In this document: positions 8,493 to 16,388 of the stretch, piece by piece
Layout: each line of letters opens with the position of its first letter
Numbering within the stretch: the stretch's first letter is position 1
NCBI GenBank assembly: GCA_016710015.1
Contig: JADJLR010000006.1
Location: 1 to 64,000 of the forward strand
Length of the DNA: 64,000 bases
Origin: Flavobacteriales bacterium
Lineage (GTDB): Bacteria; Bacteroidota; Bacteroidia; Flavobacteriales_F; PHOS-HE28
Reading direction: 5' to 3'
Notes under the pieces: model-generated
The model's input: the letters and a program-made list of their open reading frames with translations, nothing else
The model's database searches: none
Told to the model about the DNA's origin: nothing
Position numbers and translations under genes: made by a program

Positions 8493-8570
8493 GGGCAATT
8501 AGCTCAGCTGGTTTAGAGCACTACCTCGACAAGGTAGGGGTCGCTGGTTCGAATCCGGCATTGCCCACCA
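8493..8570 (+). tRNA. tRNA-Val (anticodon GAC), CCA encoded
   Basis: The cloverleaf is complete: acceptor GGGCAAT pairs with ATTGCCC, D stem GCTC/GAGC, anticodon stem CTACC/GGTAG, T stem GCTGG/CCGGC with TTCGAAT loop, followed by discriminator A and a genome-encoded CCA (8568-8570). The seven-base anticodon loop TCGACAA puts GAC at 8528-8530, which reads GUC and GUU valine codons. Position 33, almost always U, is C here. The D loop carries one extra T. Confidence 0.9.
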
Positions 8571-8806
8571 CATATCGCCGCGACCCGCATCTTCCCGGTG
8601 GGTCCGGCTTCCTTCCAGCAACGGGCGTCAGGGCCCGCTGTTCCGATCAAGGTGGATGTGCGATGAATACGACGAACCGGGAAAGATCCATGCCGCATTC
8701 CGTTCTCCCGCACCATTCCTGCTGCATTCCCATGGCCGTGCAGGCTGGTCCGGAAGTGACCATTTCGATGCTCCTCGTCCAATAGCCGGTTTCCAGCTCT
8801 CCCAAC

Positions 8807-9394
8807 GTGCTATTCAAGAAGAAGACCAAGCCGGACAGTCAGCTCAGTGACGAAGAACTCGTTACCGAGCTTCAGCGCCAAATGGACGCTGACCGGTTCG
8901 GTGTGCTCTATGACCGGTATACCGCCAAGGTGTACCAGAAGTGTATGGGGATGACGCGAGATCAAGAATTGGCCAAGGACCTTACCCACGACATCTTCCT
9001 GAAGGCGTTCGTGAATCTGTCCAAATTCGACCATCGCAGTAAATTCAGCACGTGGCTGTACAGCGTCACTTACAATTACTGCCTGGACCATCTGCGCAAG
9101 AAACAGCGCTACCGAACCACGGAATTGAAGGAGGAAACGGCCATAGCGGATGGGGCGGAGGACCGCTCGGAGATCGAACTGCTTTCCTTGCGTTCCGATC
9201 GGTTGGAGCCTGTACTGGCCGCATTGGAAGCCGGTGATCGGGCCATCCTGCTGATGCGCTACCAGGACGAACTCTCGGTGAAGGAAATGGCAGAGATCCT
9301 CGCGCTTTCGGAAAGTGCCGTGAAAATGCGGTCGCTACGGGCACGGGAACGCGCGTTGGGCATGTATCAACAACTCTATCACGAAGAAGCATGA
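8807..9394 (+). CDS. ECF-type RNA polymerase sigma factor
   Basis: A 195-residue sigma-70 family protein starting at GTG 8807. Region 2 spans about 30-95 (FGVLYDRYTAKVYQKCMGM; AKDLTHDIFLKAFVNLSKFD; FSTWLYSVTYNYCLDHLRK), including the -10-recognising DxFLKAF and TWLY segments. Region 4 spans about 135-190 (LEAGDRAILLMRYQDELSVKE; ALSESAVKMRSLRARERAL), the helix-turn-helix for the -35 element. Regions 1.1 and 3 are absent, as in the extracytoplasmic-function group. It overlaps the next gene by four bases (ATGA), so it is co-translated with a small protein and two mechanosensitive channels. No standard zinc-binding anti-sigma factor is present; the 72-residue neighbour takes its usual place. Confidence 0.9.
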   Translation: MLFKKKTKPDSQLSDEELVTELQRQMDADRFGVLYDRYTAKVYQKCMGMTRDQELAKDLTHDIFLKAFVNLSKFDHRSKFSTWLYSVTYNYCLDHLRKKQRYRTTELKEETAIADGAEDRSEIELLSLRSDRLEPVLAALEAGDRAILLMRYQDELSVKEMAEILALSESAVKMRSLRARERALGMYQQLYHEEA

Positions 9395-9609
9395 TGGAGA
9401 ATCCGTTCCAGATCATCCGTTCCACGGACCAGCCACCGGAGCACTTGCGCAAGGAGGTGATGACGAGCGTGAAGTTGGTCATGCTCGTAATGCGCTTCCT
9501 CCAGCTCTTCGTCGCGGACTTCTCCATGTCCGCCTTCGACAAGGTGCGCCGCGTAGACCCCACTACTCCCGCCAAGGGCAAAGGACCAACCACTGAAACC
9601 ACCCCGTGA
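9391..9609 (+). CDS. 72-residue protein between sigma factor and MscS gene
   Basis: Starts inside the sigma-factor stop (ATGATG) and ends just before the channel gene, so it is translationally coupled on both sides. The sequence has a polar N-terminus (MENPFQIIRSTDQPPEHLR), one hydrophobic or amphipathic helix at about 22-50 (VMTSVKLVMLVMRFLQLF) and a basic/proline tail. No family is recognised. The position is that of an anti-sigma factor, and a short membrane-associated regulator is conceivable, but that is inference from location only. Confidence 0.7.
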   Translation: MMENPFQIIRSTDQPPEHLRKEVMTSVKLVMLVMRFLQLFVADFSMSAFDKVRRVDPTTPAKGKGPTTETTP

Positions 9610-9611
9610 TC

Positions 9612-10451
9612 ATGGATATCGATCTCCTACAAGCCAGTTTGTCCAAAGCCTTCGAACAGTATGTCGTCGGCATCATCAATGGGTTGCCGAGCGTGTTCAG
9701 CGGCCTCATCATCCTGCTCCTGGGTTGGCTCATCGCCAAAGGAATTCGCGCGGTGGTGAAGAACATGGTGCGCCGCACCGGATTGGATGCGGCGGCAGAA
9801 CGGAGCGGCGTGCTCGACGTATTGGGCAAAGTGGGGGTGAAGAGCTTGGGCGGTTTCCTCGGAATGCTCGTGTATGCCTTGGTGTTGCTCATCTTCCTGG
9901 TGGCCGCTGCCGATGCCATGCACCTAGCGGGCGTTACCCGTGCCATCGATGGTTTCTTTGGCTACCTGCCCACTTTGTTGACCGCCCTAGTGATCTTCCT
10001 GGTCGGCCTCTGGGGTGCGGAAAAGGCCAAGGTCATGATGGCGACCACCATGGAAAGCATGGGCCTGGGTGGTGGCAAGGTGCTGGCCTCGGTGCTCTTC
10101 GGGGTCATCGTGCTCCTCAGTTCCATTACCGCGTTGAACATGGCGGGCATCGATACCACGTTGATCACCTCCAACCTGGTGATCGTGGTGGCGGGTGTGC
10201 TGCTCGCATTCGCCATCGCCTACGGATTCGCGGCGCGCGATGTGCTCACCAACATCCTGGGCAGCTACTACGGCAAGGATCGGTTCAGCGTCGGCATGCG
10301 TGTGCGCATCGGGAACGACGAAGGGGTGATCGAGAAGATCGATAGCGTGAGCATCGCGATCCGGACAGCGGACCGGTTGGTGCTGATCCCAACCCGACAA
10401 TTGGTTACCGAACGCATCGAGGTGCTGGATGACGGAACCCAAGACCAATGA
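9612..10451 (+). CDS. MscS-like channel of the small-conductance, TM-repeat type
   Basis: About 279 residues from ATG 9612 (a GTG at 9606 is also possible). Five hydrophobic segments are visible at about 20-40, 75-95, 115-135, 155-175 and 180-205, grouped as repeats with the pattern LxxALVIFLVGLWGAE, then a short beta domain (GMRVRIGNDEGVIEKIDSVSI...VLIPTRQLV). This is the arrangement of the CmpX-like branch of mechanosensitive channels, in which the conserved TM_helix repeats precede a truncated MscS beta barrel. By family it opens on membrane tension to release solutes. It overlaps nothing but lies two bases after the 72-residue gene and 51 bases before the second channel. Confidence 0.8.
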   Translation: MDIDLLQASLSKAFEQYVVGIINGLPSVFSGLIILLLGWLIAKGIRAVVKNMVRRTGLDAAAERSGVLDVLGKVGVKSLGGFLGMLVYALVLLIFLVAAADAMHLAGVTRAIDGFFGYLPTLLTALVIFLVGLWGAEKAKVMMATTMESMGLGGGKVLASVLFGVIVLLSSITALNMAGIDTTLITSNLVIVVAGVLLAFAIAYGFAARDVLTNILGSYYGKDRFSVGMRVRIGNDEGVIEKIDSVSIAIRTADRLVLIPTRQLVTERIEVLDDGTQDQ

Positions 10452-10502
10452 TACATCAGTGCTAACGTGGATCCCCGATCACCATAAACCCATCACACCA
10501 CC

Positions 10503-11330
10503 ATGGACCAACCTGTAGAACAACTCGGAAACTGGACCGAACGCGGAGTGCAACTCCTTCTTGAGCACGGCCCCAAAGTGCTAATGGCACTTGTGGTGCT
10601 CTGGATCGGGTCCATGCTCGTGCGCATGATCGGTCGGATGTTGGACAAGGTGATGGAAAAGCGCGGCGTGGAAGCGACGTTGAAACGTTTCTTGCACAGC
10701 TTGGTCACCATCGCCCTGCGGATCCTCGTCTTCATCACCGCCATCCAGATGTTGGGTGTGGCCACCACCAGTTTCGTGGCCATCATCGGTGCCGCAGGCT
10801 TGGCCGTGGGTCTGGCCCTTCAAGGGACGCTGGCGAACTTCGCGGGCGGTACATTGATACTCTTGTTCAAACCCTACAAGGTGGGCGACCTCATTGAAGC
10901 ACAAGGCGTATTGGGTGTCGTGAAGGAGATCCAGATCTTCACCACCGTGATGCTCACTCCGGAGAACAAGACGGCCATCATTCCGAACGGGGCCATGGCG
11001 AACGGCAACATCATCAACTACAGCCACGACGGCAAGATGCGTGTGGACCTCACCTTCGGGATCTCTTACGGCGAGCCTTTGGACAAAGCGAGGAAGGTGT
11101 TGGAGGAAGTGATGGCCAATGACCCGCTCGTACTCATCGAACCAGCACCAAGCGTAACGGTGAGCAAGCTGAACTTGGAAGGGATGGAACTGGCCGTTCG
11201 CCCGTGGTGCGATCCCAAGGATTATTGGACCGTTTACTTTGGTACTTTGGAGCAAGGCATCATGGCCATCCAGGCTGCCGGTATCAAAGGCCCACGACCA
11301 AGCATGACCATTACCAACCAAACCAATTGA
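10503..11330 (+). CDS. mscS: MscS family mechanosensitive channel
   Basis: A 275-residue protein close in length to E. coli MscS (286). It has three membrane segments (about 25-45, 65-85, 90-115). The third, pore-lining helix is rich in Gly/Ala (IIGAAGLAVGLALQGTLANFAGG), and the conserved beta-domain follows (LLFKPYKVGDLIEAQGVLGVVKEI; ENKTAIIPNGAMANGNIINYS). The C-terminal alpha/beta domain (RKVLEEVMANDPLVL...) completes the cytoplasmic cage. It responds to membrane tension during hypo-osmotic shock. It belongs to the sigma-factor operon: 51 bases after the other channel, 10 before the DUF3078 gene. Confidence 0.92.
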   Translation: MDQPVEQLGNWTERGVQLLLEHGPKVLMALVVLWIGSMLVRMIGRMLDKVMEKRGVEATLKRFLHSLVTIALRILVFITAIQMLGVATTSFVAIIGAAGLAVGLALQGTLANFAGGTLILLFKPYKVGDLIEAQGVLGVVKEIQIFTTVMLTPENKTAIIPNGAMANGNIINYSHDGKMRVDLTFGISYGEPLDKARKVLEEVMANDPLVLIEPAPSVTVSKLNLEGMELAVRPWCDPKDYWTVYFGTLEQGIMAIQAAGIKGPRPSMTITNQTN

Positions 11331-11340
11331 GAAAAGGCAT

Positions 11341-12297
11341 ATGACACGATACGTACTCTCTATTCTCGCCAGCGCGGCACTCCTGCCACTCGCGGCACAG
11401 AATGATGTGGATACCGAGGACCGCGATGCATCCGCAGCGGCCATGCAAGCAGCACTTCCGCCGGATACCATTCCGAACGGTTGGCAGCGCAGCGGCATCT
11501 TCAACATCAACATGACCCAGGTGAACCTCACCAATTGGGCCGCCGGTGGTTTCAGCTCGGTGAGCGGCATCGCCATGTTCAACGGTACCGCCGACTGGAA
11601 GAAGGACCGCAAGGCATGGGACAATAGCTTGATCCTTGCGTTCGGTGGCCAGCACATCCACAACGGTTCAGGTCCGCAAAAGACCGATGACCGCATTGAA
11701 CTGAACAGCAAGTACGGCTACGAACTGAAGAAGAGCCTCTACCTCGCCGGTGTGTTCCAGTTCCGCTCCCAGTTCACAGAGGGCTTCAATGCCGATGGGG
11801 ATCGCATTTCCAATTTCCTCGCTCCGGGTTACGCGCTTCTCGGCGTTGGTCTGGACTACCGCCCCAGCGAGAATTTCACGGTGTTCTTCTCGCCGCTTAC
11901 GGCACGTATGATCATCATGAACGACAAGACCCTCTTCGGCGGAAGCACGGATCCCGACTTGCGGGTCTATGGCGTAAAGAACGGCAGCACCACCGAACTG
12001 GAAGTGGGCGGTTACGTCCGGATGCAATACAAGCGCGAACTGGCCAAGAACATCACCTTCCTCACCCGTGGGGATCTGTTCAGCAACTACCTACGCAACC
12101 CACAGAACATCGATGTGACCTGGGAGACCTTGTGGACCTTCAAGGTGAACGAGTGGTTCGCCGCAACGTTGAACACGGTGTTGATCTACGACCACGATAC
12201 CAACCTGCCGAAGGTGAACCCCGAAGGGCTGCCTTACACTGGGCCCGCCACGCAGTTCAAACAGACCTTGGGTATCGGCCTCAGCTTCAAACTCTGA
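11341..12297 (+). CDS. DUF3078 outer-membrane beta-barrel protein
   Basis: A 318-residue exported protein with a signal peptide (YVLSILASAALLPLAAQ, cleavage near residue 19). The body matches the Bacteroidota DUF3078 pattern: GxFNINMTQVNLTNWAAGG near residue 50, then alternating aromatic strands (DNSLILAFGGQHI; YLAGVFQFRSQFTEGF; LLGVGLDYRPSENFTVFFSPL) and a C-terminal strand TLGIGLSFKL ending in a hydrophobic residue, as in outer-membrane barrels. Function is unknown. As last gene of the sigma/MscS operon it may be a regulated envelope component. A hairpin terminator follows. Confidence 0.85.
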   Translation: MTRYVLSILASAALLPLAAQNDVDTEDRDASAAAMQAALPPDTIPNGWQRSGIFNINMTQVNLTNWAAGGFSSVSGIAMFNGTADWKKDRKAWDNSLILAFGGQHIHNGSGPQKTDDRIELNSKYGYELKKSLYLAGVFQFRSQFTEGFNADGDRISNFLAPGYALLGVGLDYRPSENFTVFFSPLTARMIIMNDKTLFGGSTDPDLRVYGVKNGSTTELEVGGYVRMQYKRELAKNITFLTRGDLFSNYLRNPQNIDVTWETLWTFKVNEWFAATLNTVLIYDHDTNLPKVNPEGLPYTGPATQFKQTLGIGLSFKL

Positions 12298-12315
12298 CCG
12301 AACCGCCGGAACGTT

Positions 12316-12341
12316 GAAAGGGCTGCTTCGGCGGCCCTTTC
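12316..12341. terminator. bidirectional hairpin terminator
   Basis: GAAAGGGC and GCCCTTTC form a stem around a TTCG-type loop, between the convergent DUF3078 and glycosyltransferase genes. A T-run reads out on the plus strand side, so it can serve both genes. Confidence 0.7.
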
Positions 12342-12345
12342 TGAT

Positions 12346-14319
12346 TCAATGACCTTTGTGTACGGGTTCGAACAGTGCGTTGCCGTTCCAATTTCCCGAA
12401 CGTCGATACAGGCGAAGGCGCTTCACGCGCAGGGGCCCGAGACTGCCATTCATCAAATAGGCTGTTACCCGATCCGGTCGTACACCGGGCATGGCCCATC
12501 CCGGCGATGCCGAGGCACAGAGTAGAACACGTTCCGATCCAGTGAACGTGTCCAAATGTCCACCGCGCGTGAAGAGCGTTGGATCGCCTTTGTTGAATCC
12601 AACTACGACGGAAACACTGGTCCTCCCTGGGGGCTGTTCCAATTCGAGCACCGCGTCGAATTCATCCTGAACGTGGAATCCCGGCGCAAAAGGGATCTGG
12701 ACCGCAACGCCGAATTCACGGCCGCTGAGTTCCCAATAGGTGGATCGCTTTGTTGCATCGTGCCGCACCGGTAGGTCATCGTGGATGTCCCAAACACCTC
12801 CCCAATGCCGCGCTGGAGTGGCTTCTGCGATCAGTGTTCGATCGTGGACACGTGCTTCAGTGGAGTCGTCCGTCAATACGTAGACCTGACCCTCCAAATG
12901 GTCCTGCCGTTCCACCACATACGGGAAGTGGACCTGCACGCGCGCAAGGTCTTCTGGCTCTGCGCCATTGGATATGCCCAAGACCACCTTGCCACTCTTC
13001 GTCAAACGCAAGAGGCTGTCCAAGGCACCCGGTGTAACGTTTCCACGAAGTTGTACGAATTGCAGGTCCAACCCTTCTTGTCCGGACCGGTCCAAGTAGA
13101 ACTGCACTTGTGGTGCGGCCGCGTCGAAGAGCACCAAGGTCCTGTCCGCACCGGACTCCTTCACCGTGCGGATCGCGGTCTGTACCATGGCCTCATACCG
13201 CGAGCCTTGGAACATTTGGTAGTGTTCGCGCTCCACGAGCAAGGAGTACGTACTCGCGCCGACCAACCCGGCGCAGATCACCAGCGTCCATCGTCGATCC
13301 AAATTGCGCAGACCGGCGAAGAGTGCCATCAGAACGAAAGGGAAACTGAAGATCAGCATGGAATACTGGAGCACCGGGGAACGCCAAATACTATAACCAT
13401 AGCCGATCACCAGGGGTGCAAGGCCCCACAGGGGAAGGATCCATTGCGCTGGGGAAGGTGACGCACCATTCTTGATCCGCATTACCAAGGCCAGCAACAG
13501 CACGAAGCCGACCGTTCCCCCGAGGATCCAGGAGAAATGAAGGATCCAAGCGCCGTACTCCAGCAACCAATCAGGATCCGGTGGCTGCAACCAACCATCC
13601 AGACCGCCCATGCTGAGTTGCTTCCAAAAGATCGGGATATTCGGCAGGTAGAGCAGGGCCGCGACCGCGCACATCCGGATGTAGCCGCGCCGTTGTTCCT
13701 TCCGAAGTAGGAAGAACCCACTGAGCACCATGATCCCTGCAAGCAACAGGGTGAAGTGATGCGTGTACGCACACAGCACAATGGCTACACCGGTACCGAC
13801 CCAATTGCGGCGTGTTCCGAACGCCAGATAGCGCGTCAATTGATCCGCCAACAAGGCGGTGGTGAAGAAGCCGAAGGCATAGGGCCTTGCGATCTGCGCG
13901 TAGAGCACCGTGTATTGAAGCGTGGCCAGCAAGGCCGTGACCACCAGCGCAGTGGGCGCAGAGGTGCATGCCAATGCGAACCGGTACAGCAGGAAGAGCG
14001 CGGCCAATGCGAGCACGATGAAGGGGAGTTTGACCACTCCTTCTCCCATCCCGAAGACCTTGGTCCAAGCCCACTCGAAGACCTGCACGCCCGGCGGATG
14101 CGTATCCAGTTCGATCACTCCACGTTGGATCGTTTCGCCCAAGGTGGGGTAGATGCGTACCAAGGCACTGAGCTCATCGTGGGTATACGATAGATCCTGG
14201 ATCCCCCAGAACCGCAGCAGAGCGGCCAGTGCGAACAACGCAAGAAAGGTGGTGCGTACCCATGGCTCACCGGGGAACCACTGCTTTCCATACCGTGCGA
14301 TATGCTCGCGCCAATGCAT
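12346..14319 (-). CDS. GT-C family (GT39/ArnT-like) membrane glycosyltransferase
   Basis: A 657-residue protein with about eleven hydrophobic segments in its first 380 residues and a soluble C-terminal domain. The first extracytoplasmic loop contains LSYTHDELSALVRI with the acidic DE pair expected of GT-C enzymes, and a HPPG motif (ELDTHPPGVQVF) near residue 73. These enzymes transfer a sugar from a polyprenyl-phosphate donor to a lipid or protein on the periplasmic side. The C-terminal third (about 380-657) has alternating strands and is not clearly assigned. The gene starts two bases after smpB ends, so it is probably transcribed with it. Confidence 0.8.
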   Translation of the reverse strand: MHWREHIARYGKQWFPGEPWVRTTFLALFALAALLRFWGIQDLSYTHDELSALVRIYPTLGETIQRGVIELDTHPPGVQVFEWAWTKVFGMGEGVVKLPFIVLALAALFLLYRFALACTSAPTALVVTALLATLQYTVLYAQIARPYAFGFFTTALLADQLTRYLAFGTRRNWVGTGVAIVLCAYTHHFTLLLAGIMVLSGFFLLRKEQRRGYIRMCAVAALLYLPNIPIFWKQLSMGGLDGWLQPPDPDWLLEYGAWILHFSWILGGTVGFVLLLALVMRIKNGASPSPAQWILPLWGLAPLVIGYGYSIWRSPVLQYSMLIFSFPFVLMALFAGLRNLDRRWTLVICAGLVGASTYSLLVEREHYQMFQGSRYEAMVQTAIRTVKESGADRTLVLFDAAAPQVQFYLDRSGQEGLDLQFVQLRGNVTPGALDSLLRLTKSGKVVLGISNGAEPEDLARVQVHFPYVVERQDHLEGQVYVLTDDSTEARVHDRTLIAEATPARHWGGVWDIHDDLPVRHDATKRSTYWELSGREFGVAVQIPFAPGFHVQDEFDAVLELEQPPGRTSVSVVVGFNKGDPTLFTRGGHLDTFTGSERVLLCASASPGWAMPGVRPDRVTAYLMNGSLGPLRVKRLRLYRRSGNWNGNALFEPVHKGH

Positions 14320-14321
14320 CT

Positions 14322-14768
14322 TCAGCCTTCACGGTCCATGTCGCGCTGCACGTCCTTCGCCTTCAGGCTCTCCCGTTTATCGAATAGCTTCTTGCCTTTG
14401 GCGAGGGCGATCTCCAATTTGGCATAGCCGTTCTTGGCAATGAACAGGCGCGTAGGAATGATCGTGATACCGGAGTCCTTCAGCTTCTTCTTCAACTTGT
14501 CCAACTCGCGTTGGTGCAGCAGTAGCCTGCGGTCCCGTTTCGGTTCGTGTACATAGTTCGGGTTGGACCCGTACGGGTTGATCTGCATGGCGCGAACCAC
14601 CAGTTCACTGCCCACGAACGCGCAGAACGCCTCGTTCAGACTCGCACCACCAGCGCGGATGCTCTTGATCTCGGAGCCCGTCAACACCATACCGCATTCG
14701 AAGGTATCGAGCAGGTGGTACTCGAAACCAGCTCGGCGGTTCTTCACATCGATGGTCGGGGAGGCCAT
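14322..14768 (-). CDS. smpB: SsrA-binding protein SmpB
   Basis: The 148-residue length and sequence are those of SmpB, which binds tmRNA and brings it to stalled ribosomes in trans-translation. Seen are the N-terminal NRRAGFEYHLLDTFECGMVLTG, the GSEIKS motif, the RAMQINPYG segment, the RDRRLLLHQRELDKL helix and a basic C-terminal tail (AKGKKLFDKRESLKAKD) that mimics codon-anticodon contacts. A TAGTTTCG box at 14775-14782 lies six bases before the ATG. The tmRNA gene is not in the window. Confidence 0.97.
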   Translation of the reverse strand: MASPTIDVKNRRAGFEYHLLDTFECGMVLTGSEIKSIRAGGASLNEAFCAFVGSELVVRAMQINPYGSNPNYVHEPKRDRRLLLHQRELDKLKKKLKDSGITIIPTRLFIAKNGYAKLEIALAKGKKLFDKRESLKAKDVQRDMDREG

Positions 14769-14774
14769 GGGCCG

Positions 14775-14782
14775 CGAAACTA
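14775..14782 (-). promoter_or_regulatory. -7-like box (TAGTTTCG) before smpB
   Basis: One mismatch to TAnnTTTG, ending six bases before the smpB start codon; transcription would begin at or next to the ATG. Confidence 0.4.
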
Positions 14783-14825
14783 CGGCGAGTGCGGGTGGGT
14801 TGTACGGCCACTTTGGACTTCGACA

Positions 14826-15650
14826 CTACCCCAATGCCACATCCAACACCATCATCACGATGAAGCCGCCGATGAAGCCCAACGTGGCAATGTCCGTATT
14901 CTCGTCCTGCTGGGTCTCTGGGATCACTTCCTCCACCACCACGTAGATCATGGCGCCGGCAGCAAATGCGAGGGCATAGGGGAGGATGGGTTGCATCCAA
15001 AGCACCGCCACTGCACCGATCACTCCGGCGATGGGTTCTACGATCGCGCTCAGTTGTCCATAGAAGAAGCTGCGACGACGACTAACGCCCAAGCGACGCA
15101 AGGGCATGCTGACGGCCATGCCTTCCGGGAAGTTCTGCAGTCCGATGCCGATGGCCAGCGCCACGGCCGCTCCGATCGTGGCCTCCGGGATCCCCGCAGC
15201 CACACCACCGAAGAGGACACCCACAGCAAGGCCTTCCGGAATGTTGTGCAGCGTGATGGCCAGGATCAGCAACGTGCTACGGCGCCACTGCGTCTTCGGG
15301 CCTTCGCTCTTGCTCGGGTCGAAGTTGATGTGCAGGTGCGGAACATACTTGTCCAGTACGAAAATGAAGAGCGCACCCATGGCGAAACCGACCGCTGGGG
15401 GAAGCCACTTGATCATCCCCATGCGCTCGCTCATTTCGATGCTGGGTGCCAACAGGCTCCAATAGCTCGCCGCGATCATCACCCCACCGGTGAAGCCGAG
15501 CATGCCATCCAGCCACTTGCGGCTCAGGTTCTTGAAGAAGAAGACCACCGAGGCCCCCGCAGCCGTGACGAACCAGGTGAACATGGTCGCGATAAAAGCG
15601 CCAAGGACCGGGTCCGTGCCCTCGAAGAAGCTGAGGATCTCCTTCATCAT
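14826..15650 (-). CDS. ZIP family metal transporter
   Basis: A 274-residue membrane protein with about eight transmembrane helices. The two metal-binding motifs of the ZIP family are intact: LAITLHNIPEGLAVG (about 130-145) and IGIGLQNFPEGMAVS (about 165-180), whose H, N, E and P residues coordinate the transported ion in the pore. A histidine-containing loop (YVPHLHINFD) lies before them. ZIP proteins import zinc, iron or manganese into the cytoplasm. The gene overlaps the DtxR-type regulator upstream by four bases (ATGA), which argues that the regulator responds to the metal this transporter carries. Confidence 0.92.
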   Translation of the reverse strand: MMKEILSFFEGTDPVLGAFIATMFTWFVTAAGASVVFFFKNLSRKWLDGMLGFTGGVMIAASYWSLLAPSIEMSERMGMIKWLPPAVGFAMGALFIFVLDKYVPHLHINFDPSKSEGPKTQWRRSTLLILAITLHNIPEGLAVGVLFGGVAAGIPEATIGAAVALAIGIGLQNFPEGMAVSMPLRRLGVSRRRSFFYGQLSAIVEPIAGVIGAVAVLWMQPILPYALAFAAGAMIYVVVEEVIPETQQDENTDIATLGFIGGFIVMMVLDVALG

Positions 15651-16306
15651 GCGTCGTTCTCCACCAACAACTGATCGGCCACTTGTGCCGATAGCGTGTG
15701 CATGGGGCCTTGTTTACTGCGCAACTCCACGCTGCCATCGAATTCCAACTTGGTCACCACGGTGAAGACCATGCCGATGCCCATGCCCTTCTGATCGAGC
15801 AGATGAAGCAGGCTATCACTCGGGTCATTCACGCGGGCTATGCGTATCCGTTCACCCAAGGCACATTCGGTCAAAGGCTTGATGTCGCGCAATTGCACCT
15901 TGCCGTTCCGGTCGGGGATCGGATCGCCGTGAGGGTCGAAGGCCGGATTGCCGAGGTGATCGTCCAGGCCGTTCGTGAGTTTATCGCTGCTCACGTGCTC
16001 CAACTGCTCGGCCACTTCATGGACTTCGTCCCAGCCGAATCCGAGCCGTTCCACGAGGAAGGTCTCCCAAAGCCGGTGCTTGCGGATCAACTTCAGCGCA
16101 GCGGTCCGACCCTTGGTGGTGAGCTGCACACCGTGATAGGGTTGGTGCTTCACCAGTCCCTTCTCCGCCAGCTTCTTCAACATCACCGTCACGCTGCTGG
16201 CCTTGGTGCCGACACGTTCGGCAATGTCCGTGGTGCTAGCACTCATGCCGCTCTGTAATAGGGCATGCACCGCTTTGATGTGGTCCTCTTCGCTGCGCGT
16301 GAGCAT
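15647..16306 (-). CDS. DtxR/MntR-family metal-dependent transcriptional regulator
   Basis: A 219-residue protein with the three parts of the larger DtxR proteins. The winged helix is at about 1-65 (SEEDHIKAVHALLQ; DIAERVGTKASSVTVMLKKLAEKGLV), the dimerisation/metal domain at about 66-140 (RHRLWETFLVERLGFGWDEVHEVAEQLEHVSSDKL, with metal-ligand-like E, H and D residues) and an SH3-like FeoA-type domain at the C-terminus (LTECALGERIRIARVND...). With Mn2+ or Fe2+ bound such proteins repress uptake genes. It is the first gene of an operon with the ZIP transporter and is divergent from a TonB receptor across 82 bases that hold a palindrome. Confidence 0.92.
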   Translation of the reverse strand: MLTRSEEDHIKAVHALLQSGMSASTTDIAERVGTKASSVTVMLKKLAEKGLVKHQPYHGVQLTTKGRTAALKLIRKHRLWETFLVERLGFGWDEVHEVAEQLEHVSSDKLTNGLDDHLGNPAFDPHGDPIPDRNGKVQLRDIKPLTECALGERIRIARVNDPSDSLLHLLDQKGMGIGMVFTVVTKLEFDGSVELRSKQGPMHTLSAQVADQLLVENDA

Positions 16307-16319
16307 GATCTGGTTGGGT

Positions 16320-16327
16320 CAAAGGTA
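16320..16327 (-). promoter_or_regulatory. -7 box (TACCTTTG) for the DtxR/ZIP operon
   Basis: Exact TAnnTTTG match on the minus strand, 13 bases before the regulator's ATG at 16306. Confidence 0.65.
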
Positions 16328-16354
16328 GAAGAATAGCAGGTTCTCGAAAATAAA

Positions 16355-16368
16355 TTAGATGTCTCTAA
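16355..16368. promoter_or_regulatory. candidate metalloregulator operator (TTAGA-n4-TCTAA)
   Basis: A perfect inverted repeat of five-base arms, TTAGA tgtc TCTAA, between the two divergent -7 boxes. It would overlap the -33 region of the TonB receptor promoter and lie just upstream of the -33 region of the regulator. A/T-rich palindromes with TTAG/CTAA arms are typical of DtxR-family sites, so the adjacent regulator is the obvious candidate to bind it. Binding is inferred, not shown. Confidence 0.5.
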
Positions 16369-16376
16369 AGATCGAC

Positions 16377-16384
16377 TAGGTTTG
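16377..16384 (+). promoter_or_regulatory. -7 box (TAGGTTTG) for the TonB receptor
   Basis: Exact TAnnTTTG match ending four bases before the receptor's ATG at 16389. The transcript would start at or very near the A of the start codon. Confidence 0.6.
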
Positions 16385-16388
16385 TCCC

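Noticed and set aside
16307..16388. Riboswitch in the DtxR/TonB receptor intergenic region
   Set aside because: The space is too short and the features seen are a palindrome and two -7 boxes.
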